From NCBI RefSeq assembly GCF_947242115.1, contig NC_074714.1, positions 33,738,323 to 33,802,322 of the forward strand: a stretch of 64,000 nt of DNA, written 5' to 3'. The stretch's first letter is position 1. Every line of letters starts with the position of its first letter. The stretch comes from Biomphalaria glabrata (taxonomy: Eukaryota > Mollusca > Gastropoda > Planorbidae). Shown in pieces: positions 57,501-64,000 of this stretch. Position numbers and translations under genes: made by a program. The notes below the pieces were generated by a model. It made no database searches. It saw only the letters and a list, made by a program, of their open reading frames with translations, and was not told the origin of the DNA.

Positions 57501-57758
57501 CAAGTACATTATGTCTAAACCTTTCATTGCATAATAATACTGACCAGAACTCCTTTTTTTTTTTCGCTTACCATTTTGAAAATGTGTACACTTTTATTTA
57601 CAAAGCCAAAAGCTACTTACAAATGGACAAGTTGACATTTAGCTGGGAAACTGCCATTGCTGACACTCAGTATGTTATTGCGACTCAGGTCTAGAGTATG
57701 GAGATTAGGCATGTGCACCAGTGCAGCTAAAGAGATGCTCACAATGTGGTTGCTGGTG
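38023..57758 (-). CDS. LRIG: LRIG-type receptor: LRRs, three Ig domains, TM (lacks 5' exons)
   Basis: Nineteen exons join in frame to 1180 codons plus stop. LRR exons: 57758-57621, 57403-57260, 56993-56850, 56759-56688, 56404-56333, 48041-47898, 42799-42575. LRRCT: 42460-42297. Ig1: 42160-42018, 41881-41706. Ig2: 41426-41145. Ig3: 41009-40876, 40737-40603. TM and tail: 40516-40336, 40180-40076, 39981-39833, 39686-38694, 38457-38389, 38096-38023. Close LRIG matches are ISWQKDGGDNFPAARDRRMH with GVYSCMAKNEAG in Ig2, TSLVWVIIIYQTRKR at the TM, and TNHDRS in the tail. Family knowledge: LRIG proteins are plasma-membrane modulators of receptor tyrosine kinase and BMP signalling; vertebrate LRIG1 promotes turnover of ErbB receptors. 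The signal peptide, LRRNT and first LRRs are missing, presumably right of 64000. Nearly all LRR introns are phase 2, as expected from repeat duplication. Which vertebrate paralogue it matches cannot be said. Confidence 0.96.
42887..44095. other. LRIG intron, no recognised element
   Basis: Short open frames on both strands at 43123-43636 have no domain or splice context. Position 43190-43440 is GC-richer than its surroundings. Nothing supports a gene. Confidence 0.4.
44096..44682. repeat. 41-bp minisatellite, about 14 copies
   Basis: The unit is AGTTTGATTGAGAGTAGAAT followed by GAACTAGTTCACACATTCAAC. Each unit contains the perfect 10-bp palindrome GAACTAGTTC. It lies in the LRIG intron between exons 48041-47898 and 42799-42575. 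Confidence 0.97.
45000..46890 (-). mobile_element. LINE, 5'-truncated reverse transcriptase with C-terminal zinc finger
   Basis: The minus strand encodes most of the RT domain: KSPGSDGIPVEVVK, YKNKGDRSDCNNYRGISLL, QCGFRSGRST, FVDLTKAFD, GVKQGCVLAPTLF, the active site LLYADDAAIV, and LLYGSETW. The ORF extends upstream to a frameshift near 46830 (EVYATQNTVDDVALASLPDL in another frame). There is a stop near 45625, and a 19-bp tandem duplication at about 45350-45388 (GTAAGAGTGGGCGACCAGC twice) shifts the frame before the C-terminal finger CPTCDRSCVSKIGLFSHTRS. The endonuclease is missing. It sits in an LRIG intron in the same orientation as the gene and is the same clade as the LINE at 1-900. Confidence 0.92.
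46931..47897. other. LRIG intron with short diverged direct repeats
   Basis: At 47233-47400 the motif CACACTCAGAT with TACAAAGTCAGTGGTCACTA or AACAAAGTTA..AATGTTTATG recurs two to four times. No coding exon or mobile-element end was recognised. Confidence 0.4.
48042..49295. other. LRIG intron, 5' part, with AT microsatellite
   Basis: An (AT)n microsatellite of about 75 bp lies at 48430-48504. The minus-strand frame at 49254-49072 begins with a signal-peptide-like MSVNLLVLSCMSMMMVVAAC but has no good splice donor into an LRIG exon. No other feature was seen. Confidence 0.5.
49296..49665. repeat. 19-bp minisatellite with variant units
   Basis: The unit GAAATCAAGGGACTAACCC occurs about 18 times, some copies with a GAATGAA insertion and some with ACATGGAATCAA or ATATGGAATCAA variants. 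It lies in the same large LRIG intron. Confidence 0.93.
49666..51105. other. LRIG intron, no recognised feature
   Basis: No exon, LINE domain or terminal repeat was recognised. A 12-G run lies at 50761-50772. The end (about 51078-51105) resembles a partial 69-bp minisatellite unit. Confidence 0.4.
51106..51517. mobile_element. hAT MITE with perfect 8-bp TSD, inserted at a minisatellite edge
   Basis: The ends CAGGGCCGGTCTTAGCAGAT and CGCATAAGGCCGGCCCTG are inverted repeats. CAGTCACA flanks both sides (51098-51105 and 51518-51525). That 8-mer is part of the 69-bp unit that follows, so the target was a unit of the array. The element is 412 bp and non-coding. Confidence 0.93.
51518..52618. repeat. 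69-bp minisatellite, about 16 copies
   Basis: The unit is CAGTCACATCCTACAGTCTA, GGTGAGTCAGGTGCTATGTT, GTCCCGTGTACACTTAAGTC, TGTCACGTA. Copies differ by one or two bases, so the array looks young. The period of 23 codons keeps long artificial frames open. Its left edge is broken by the MITE at 51106 and its right edge by the hAT at 52619. Confidence 0.97.
52619..53981 (-). mobile_element. Degenerate hAT transposon inside the minisatellite
   Basis: The ends CAGGGGTGTTGGCAACC and TTGGTCCACCCCTG are inverted repeats like those of the element at 17152. The flanking 8-mers (GTCTATGT and GTCAAGAT) agree at 5 of 8. On the minus strand at about 53140-53040, NAIKNCVGLA then EMATVTTDGARALTE recalls the conserved TDGA motif of hAT transposases. 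Stops and frameshifts are many. A G/C-run-rich block at 52690-52760 may be a nested fragment. Confidence 0.8.
54003..54446. repeat. Diverged 45-bp-type array related to the 69-bp minisatellite
   Basis: Units such as CAGTCTAGATGAGTCAGGTG, CTATGTAACAGCCACGTGTA, CACTA repeat about nine times. They share CAGTCTAG.TGAGTCAGGTGCTATG and a CACGTGTACACT-like block with the 69-bp units. This is a shorter derivative of the same repeat on the other side of the hAT insertion. Confidence 0.88.
54447..56332. other. LRIG intron, no recognised feature
   Basis: No coding exon or element ends were recognised. Short G runs at 55037 and a GA run at 56306-56319 are present. Confidence 0.4.
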
Positions 57759-57769
57759 CTGAAGACAAA

Positions 57770-58057
57770 AAGAAGAGTACAATAAACAATGAAGTCCTAG
57801 TAGACAACGACAATCCTCAAGAAAAGTACAATAAACAATGAAGTCCTAGTAGACAAAGACAATCCTCAAGAAAAGTACAATAAACAATGAAGTCCTAGTA
57901 GACAAAGACTATCCTCAAGAAAAGTACAATAAACAATGAAGTCCTAGTAGACAAAGACAAACCTCAAGAAAAGTACAATAAACAATGAAGTCCTAGTAGA
58001 CAAAGACAATCCTAAAGAAAAGTACAATAAAAAAAAAGTCCTAGTAGACAAAGACAA
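57770..58057. repeat. 49-bp minisatellite abutting an LRIG splice acceptor, about 6 copies
   Basis: The unit is AAGAAAAGTACAATAAACAA, TGAAGTCCTAGTAGACAAAG, ACAATCCTC. The first copy starts about 12 bp from the exon boundary at 57758, so on the minus strand the repeat supplies part of the pyrimidine-rich tract of that acceptor. Confidence 0.95.
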
Positions 58058-58181
58058 CCACCGTTAGAACCAATGGCTACTACACAGTCTTGCAACATGT
58101 AGTGTTGTCAAGTTGTTTCACTTGTATCGGATTCGATTGCAAGCTAAAGTGTTGTATTAATAACTTAAGAAGAGAAACTTA

Positions 58182-58275
58182 CAAGAGGTCTAGCACTCAA
58201 TTAATTTGGGGATGGGGGGGGGGGGAGAAACTTACAAGAGGTCTAGCACTCAATTAATTAGGGGGGGGGGGAGAA
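58182..58275. repeat. Poly-G minisatellite, left part
   Basis: Two units of ACTTACAAGAGGTCTAGCAC, TCAATTAATT and a run of 8-10 G. The same repeat continues at 61403-61992 on the other side of a LINE. Confidence 0.93.
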
Positions 58276-61200
58276 GAGAAACCGTGTAAGTCTCATCGCA
58301 CTAGGGCACCGTGTTGAGAACTCTATTCTCTGATAACACGGACAAGGAAAGCGGCAGTTCTTCTCAAAGCTTCCGTCTCCGTACAGAGCCAGCTCCTCAT
58401 GCAAACCAGCTTTTGTTTCACTCAAATGACCTTGTTTAGGGTGTAGTGTTGCGCACTCGTAAAGGATGTGGTTTACTGTTTCGACGTCGTCCTGACAATG
58501 CCTGCAGCGTGAGTCGAAGTTTGGTTTAAATTTAGCAAAATAGGCACCGATTGGACAGTGCCCCGTTCGGTACCTAGCGATTGTCACCTGTTCTTCCCTA
58601 TTTAGCTGCCACCATCTGTCCGATTTTGAGGGCCCTTTTAAGTTTTGCCAGACTTCCCTTTCCGTATTACCAGTCTCCCAGCTTTTGCACCATTTTTCTC
58701 TTGCCCATTCGTCTACTATCGCACGCGCCTGCTCAAAAGTCTGTGGCTCATCCACAGGGTCCAGTTTTGTGCCGAGCTTGGCTAATAAGTCAGCCTTCAC
58801 ATTACCCTCCACATCCACGTGTCCAGGTACGTATTGGAATGTCGTCCGAATTTTGTGTTTTTCTTGCAGGCGTCCCACGCACGCCAGTGTTTTTGCCAGT
58901 GGTTCCGGGAGCGTATCTGCAGGGCTTTCAATGGCTTGTAGGCTCGACAGAGAGTCTGTAAATAGCACAATAGGACTGGGTTGTGCTGTTTTCTCGTTAA
59001 GTCGTTCTTCAATGTACTCTACTGCATTTTGAATTGCAACCATTTCAGCTACGTAATTGCTCCTGCCAGAACACGCACCTAGAATTTCATCGTTCTCGGT
59101 CGAGCCAGGGAATCGAACTACCACACCATACCCAGAGGTTTTTTGTCCGAGGTTCTCTCTCGTGGAACCATCTGTGTACACTTTAATGGAGTCAGCTGGG
59201 TACTGGGCGACAGTTTTCCTGGCAGTGTTTTGTAGGACAGTTTTTGTGCATTTCTTGTTAACTTCTGGGTCAATCAGCGATTTCCTCACCTCCGGGACTC
59301 CAGGAGCATTCGCCGGGGAAGAAGCCCCATGCAGAGCGAGAGCTGCTCTGTTCTGGGGTAAATCGACTTCTTTGGACAATTCCCGCACCGAGTGCATGAA
59401 AGAGTTCCGTTTCAGCCGATTTCCGCCCTGCCAATTGTCGACCAGACTCCTGACTGGGCAGCCTTCTTCTAGCCGTTTGAATTTTTCATAAGCGATCATA
59501 ACGGCTCGCTCCCTTCGTAATCTCAGTGGTGGGAGATTTGTCATGACCTCACATGCCGCAGTTTGCGTCGTACGAAATGCACCACAAATGAGTCTAATTG
59601 CTTGGTTCTGCACTGAGTCCAGCCCCGCTAGAGACGTTTGTGAGGCATAGACCTGTGCAAGAGACGAGTACTCCATCCTTGACCTTACCGCTCCAATGTA
59701 GAGGGCCCGTAACACGTTCGCTTTGGCCCCCCACTTGGTCGTGGCTAACCGCTTGACTACCTTAAGGCTCTCTGACGCTTGCTCTCGCACTGTTCTCACA
59801 TGGTCGGACAAACCCATTTTTGGGTCCAGGGTGACTCCCAGGTATTTCGGCTTGGCTTCCATTTTTAATTCGGTACCATTGATTGAGAGAGAAATCTTTT
59901 CTTTATAGATATCTTTGCCGAGGGTGAAAAGGGTCCAGACTGTTTTTGCACAATTAACCTCCATATTCCACAATCGTGTGTAGCAGGAAATCGTGACTAG
60001 GTCACGTTGGATCTCCGCAGCTAGAGCGGCTGCGGATCTCCCAGTTTTCCAGATCAGCAAATCGTCCGCAAAAAGTAATGAGCGACACCCTAGGCGTTTG
60101 GTCAAGTCGTTGATGAATACCAGAAAAAGTGTGCATGAAAGTGACGAGCCCTAAGGCAACCCCTGCTCAAGTACCTTCTTATTTGACAGTTGCTCGCCAT
60201 AACGTGTTTGAACTAACCTGTTCGTTAGGAAGCTTTTGATCCATCGATACATATTGGAGTTTACCCCAAGGTCCATCAACTTAAGCAACAAGCCTTGTCT
60301 CCAGACTCTATCGTAAGCCTGTTTTAGATCAAGAAAGACCGCGAGTGTCGACTCACCCTTCTTCTCCCTTCCGCCTCTCTGAAAACCGTCTGCCACTTCT
60401 TGCATAAAGACTGTAACCTGGTCCATTGCACTACGCCGTTGTCTGAAACCACCCTGCTCCTGACAAATTAAATTGTGGGACTCTAGGTACCACGTAAGCC
60501 GTCGGTTAATGATTCTCTCCGCAACCTTCCCCACACACGATGTGAGGGAAATTGGTCTGTAACTCTCAGGGCTGTTTGCATTCTTGCCCTTTTTAAGAAT
60601 AGGAACAATGGTAGCCAATCTCCATGCCTTAGGGAAGTCCCCTTGAGTCCATGTCCGATTTAGTAAGCCGTGAAGTTTTAGGAGGCCAATCGTTCCAAGA
60701 TTTTTTAGCATCTCAGCGCTGATGCCATCTGGCCCCACTGCCTTGTGTAGTCTCGCCTTTTTGATCGCGAAAGCCACCTCCATCATGGTAAAGGGCTCTG
60801 AGAATGTTTCCGTCCCAGCCTTGCCGTCGACCCATTTGCGTTTTTCATTGGCTCTTCTAACACGGTCAAGGGCCATCGACACGGAAGATTTTTTTTGTGC
60901 TTTGGAGACTCCAGCAAAATGTTTGTTCAAAGCCTCCGCTCTCTTATCAGTAATAACAGGGCCACTTGGTGTTTGCAGGGGCTCCGCTACCCTCGGTTCC
61001 CCCACTCCAGCCAAGTTGTTTAGTAACTTCCATGCCTGCCGTCCATCCGCGAGGTCCAGGTTCGCACAAGTCTAAGACCACTTTTTTAACGACTCTTCTG
61101 ACACCGTATCCCTTACCAGTGCCGTGAGTTTATTGTAGGCTCGTCTCGTCTCCTCCGTTTTTTGTCTAGCATGCCGTCTTCGTGCTGCTTTTCGTTGCCG

Positions 61201-61402
61201 GACAAGACGTGCCAACTTTCGAGACCAAAAGGACCGGTACTTGCGCTTACCACTGGTTCGCGGAATGGCCCTACGAGCCGCAGATAAAAGAGCCTTCACA
61301 AAGAGGCTGTAAGTTGCGTCAATGTTCTCAAAATCAATATCAAGTCTTTTCAGGAGTGTATCTGATGAAATCCTGAAAAGCTCCCAGTCCGCCTTAGCGA
61401 AA
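58276..61402 (-). mobile_element. LINE with RT and RNase H, 5'-truncated, nearly open
   Basis: One continuous minus-strand frame of about 1,050 codons is broken only by two TAG stops, at 61072 and 60151. It encodes, in order, a post-endonuclease linker, RT (HKAVGPDGISAEMLK, YRPISLTSCVGK, FLDLKQAYDRVW, active site LLFADDLLIW), RNase H (KVYTDGSTRENLG, VAEMVAIQNAVEYIEE, LFTDSLSSLQAIES, VPGHVDVEGNVKADLLAK) and a C-terminal CRHCQDDVETVNHILYEC finger. RT plus RNase H places it in the I/Nimb/Jockey-related LINEs rather than the clade of the other two LINEs here. The endonuclease is lost by 5' truncation. It splits a poly-G minisatellite and lies 5' of the first LRIG exon seen. Confidence 0.95.
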
Positions 61403-61992
61403 AGGTCTAGCACTCAATTAATTGGGGGGGGGGGGGGGGAAAGAGAAACGTACAAGAGGTCTAGCACTCAATTAATGGGGGGGGGGGAGAGAGAAACTTA
61501 CAAGAGGTCTAGCACTCAATTAATGGGGGGGGGGGGAGAGAGAAACTTACAAGAGGTCTAGCACTCAATTAATTGGGGGGGGGCGGGGGGGGGGGAAAGA
61601 GAAACGTACAAGAGGTCTAGCACTCAATTAATGGGGGGGGGGAGAGAAACTTACAAGAGGTCTAGCACTCAATTAATGGGGGGGGGGAGAGAGAGAGAGA
61701 AACTTACAAGAGGTCTAGCACTCAATTAATGGGGGGGGAGAAGAGAAACTTACAAGAGGTCTAGCACTCAATTAATGGGGGGGGGGGGGAGAAGAGAAAC
61801 TTACAAGAGGTCTAGCACTCAATTAATGGGGGGGGGGGGAGAGAGAGAGAGAAACTTACAGGAGGTCTAGCACTCAATTAATGGGGGGTGGGGGGAGAAG
61901 AGAAACTTACAAGAGGTCTAGCACTCAATTAATGGGGGGGGGGGGGAAAGAGAAACTTACAAGAGGTATAGAAATCAATTAATGTGGGGTGG
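61403..61992. repeat. Poly-G minisatellite, main part, about 12 units
   Basis: Units of AGGTCTAGCACTCAATTAAT, 8-17 G (once interrupted by C), GAGAGAAACTTACAAG. The G-run and adjacent GA-run lengths vary between units, as expected from slippage. On the minus strand, the LRIG sense strand, each unit reads CCTCTTGTAAGTTTCTC and so holds an intact GTAAGT. Confidence 0.95.
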
Positions 61993-64000
61993 GGGGATCT
62001 AGTAGAACTGGACAGAAGCATATACAAGTTACACAATAATCGCAAGCTATTTTGTATGTTTATGTAATAGACCCAACATGAGACCAGGTGATGAGAGATT
62101 CTCTATATTTGTGCATTGGTCAGAAACGTGTATTGCGTCTCCACCCCCAACTAGTCTGAGAGATAGCCAAGTGTTGGAAACCAAGCAAGGCCGCCATTTA
62201 GTTTGTACGACTGCCTGGCGTTGCCCCGCTGAGCTGTGTATAGGTGTTGATAAGACATCCCCTACACCTGGCTGGCTTATTTGTCAGAACAAATGATGTC
62301 AATAAAACCAATCAGATTATGTCCAGGCTTGACACCGTGATCTTAAGTTTGTTTCAGAGTGCAAAGCCCCCGCTTCAAGCCCTATCACCCAAGCCTTGAA
62401 AGTAAATTTAAAAAAAAAACCACTTTAAACACGTGGAAAATGATGTTACCTCCCAACTCTCTAGATTTATCACTGAATGTTCAATTTGAACAAGCACAAG
62501 AGAGGGGGGGGGGCGCTTCAAGTATCTCGGGGCTGAAGAGAGGAGGCAAGGCTATAAATTAGCTATGCCAAGGCAAGGACATAAAACCGCCCGGACCCAG
62601 CAAAGGGAAAGCATTGCTTGTATGTACAATGTTGCTCGCAGTCGGGTGGTAATCTAACATTATCTTGCGACATTCACAAGCATGCCACCAAACAAAACTG
62701 TTCTGTTATTATTTTTTTTTTTTTGGGGGGGGGGGGGGGGGAATCCAATGATCCCCTAATTGTATCACATTACTAAAGGCAGTTGAACTAACCCACAAAA
62801 AAGATTGGGCCTATATCCTTTGTGGACTTTGCTTTCATTGTGTTCGTGGGGCAAGGGTTAAAAAACAAACGCATTGAAACATTGGGTTCAATGGTAAGAC
62901 CTGTAGAGATGATGCCTATCCTAAAATATCTGAATTTAACAACTCTTATTGATTAGCCGAATCTTTCAAAACGACCGTTTCAATAATCTGTTATAAAGAA
63001 TTGAGTGCAGTTTATTAGAATCAGAATGAACGATTCATTCATAGTGTAAATAACATTTCAGTCTCCTCCCCCCCCCCCCGGCTCTGACGGTAAGCTAATT
63101 AAAAGGGTGAGAAATGAAGGGTAGACTCTAAATAACAGGACGCCGACCACACTAGCCGCCAGCGGTAAAGGTGAACGAGCAGAATGTAGTGTGTACAGGA
63201 AGATGAAAAGACTGGAGCCGTTGTGTAATCAGAGCCTGTGAGTGTAGCCAGCTTCAGATGGACCTCTTTTTATGTGTGTGTGAGTACCATGCTAGTGCTT
63301 GAATTCATGGCCGACATCTGTGAGAGAGGAAAAAAGAAGGAGGGGGAGGGGGAGATAGCAGGAAGTTGAGCTGACACAACCCATGTGCACCAAGCTCAAC
63401 TTTGTTGATAGAAATATACAGACTTACAAAGTGAAACGTTTCTAAATAGCCAGGAGAATCAACTGCACAGGAAATAAAGGACTTTTCCACTAGCCAACAG
63501 CCACCTTAACACAAAAATAACCTCCCTTGCTACTCCAGTGGACTTTCATGGATTTGATGTGATCAAACTTCATGCAAAGATAAGCCTGGAAGTGCTATGA
63601 GGAGTCTCTAAGTATTAGTGAATGCTCATCTTACAAACTTGTGTTTTACCCACCTAGAAGCTAGGTATAGATAGCATCACAGCTGGACAAAGAAAGGCTT
63701 AACATACACACACATAGATGATGGCATCAGAGGCTGCGAAATGTGTTAAGTCTCTATCGAGTAAGGTTTGTATAAAGACAGCTGCCTGCAGGATGAACGT
63801 TAAGCTAATGAGCAGGTTCAAGATGGAAGGAGAGAAGCGGGAAAAAAAAGGGGGGGGGAGGAGGAGGAATTAAACTTAAAAAAAAAAAACAGCGTAGATC
63901 AGAAATGTAGCGGGTAGATGGAAGGTGCGCGTAATTTTCTCCCATATTGTTTATGTTATGTGGCTGAAACCTGCAGGTGTCCAAATCTCCTATCAATCAT
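61993..64000. other. No recognised gene; probable LRIG intron or 5' flank
   Basis: Both strands were searched for an LRRNT or signal-peptide exon of LRIG without success. Long homopolymers occur: T then G at 62710-62741, C at 63068-63080, G at 63851-63859. An exon-like minus-strand piece at about 63457-63423 (acceptor CTGTGCAG, donor GTAAGT) is not LRR-like. Confidence 0.4.

Noticed and set aside
58258-61413. Possibility that the RT plus RNase H element is an LTR retroelement
   Set aside because: There is no protease, integrase, gag or terminal repeat. The RT motifs and the order RT, RNase H, CCHC finger fit a LINE.
63423-63457. Exon-like minus-strand piece with acceptor and GTAAGT donor
   Set aside because: The coding is short and not LRR-like, so it does not fit the missing LRIG exon.

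Overview
The window looks like nuclear DNA of a lophotrochozoan animal, most likely a gastropod mollusc (perhaps a freshwater pulmonate snail). It is AT-rich, its genes have many short exons with GT-AG introns, and it carries tRNA-derived SINEs, LINE 3' fragments, many hAT-type DNA transposons and MITEs, and long minisatellites. The species call is inference; the animal gene identities are firm because whole exon chains splice in frame into recognisable proteins. No prokaryotic genes, CRISPR arrays, rRNAs, functional tRNAs or LTR elements were seen.

Layout, left to right. (1) 1-945: 3' part of a LINE on the minus strand. (2) 1603-10681 (+): the last 15 exons of a single-pass membrane protein with EGF-like modules and a long tyrosine- and proline-rich cytoplasmic tail; its 5' end lies left of the window. 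(3) 12666-19718 (-): a complete RUVBL1 (Pontin) gene, 10 exons, 456 aa. (4) 21298-35618 (+): a complete CCDC146 gene, 19 coding exons, 1004 aa. (5) 38023-57758 (-): 19 exons of an LRIG-type receptor (LRRs, three Ig domains, TM, long cytoplasmic tail), with signal peptide and first LRRs missing to the right. (6) 58275-61992: a 5'-truncated, RNase H-bearing LINE sitting inside a poly-G-containing minisatellite. (7) 61993-64000: no recognisable gene.

The genes form two convergent pairs (EGF gene/RUVBL1 and CCDC146/LRIG) and one divergent pair. RUVBL1 and CCDC146 are head to head, about 1.6 kb between their start codons. RUVBL1 belongs to chaperone complexes that help assemble axonemal dyneins and CCDC146 is a centriole/flagellum coiled-coil protein, so a shared cilium-related promoter is a reasonable hypothesis. 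Each convergent gap holds one short hAT MITE.

The most unusual content is in the repeats. A non-autonomous hAT element in the EGF gene has had a 22-bp piece near its terminus amplified to about 37 copies; a second, unamplified copy in CCDC146 shows the ancestral state. hAT elements have landed in one 69-bp minisatellite at its edge and inside it, and in LINE 3' ends at two other sites. Tandem repeats adjoin or include splice sites in RUVBL1 (a donor present three times) and LRIG. An exon pair in the EGF gene is duplicated and its first copy carries a spare stop. I found no clear wholly new multi-gene system.
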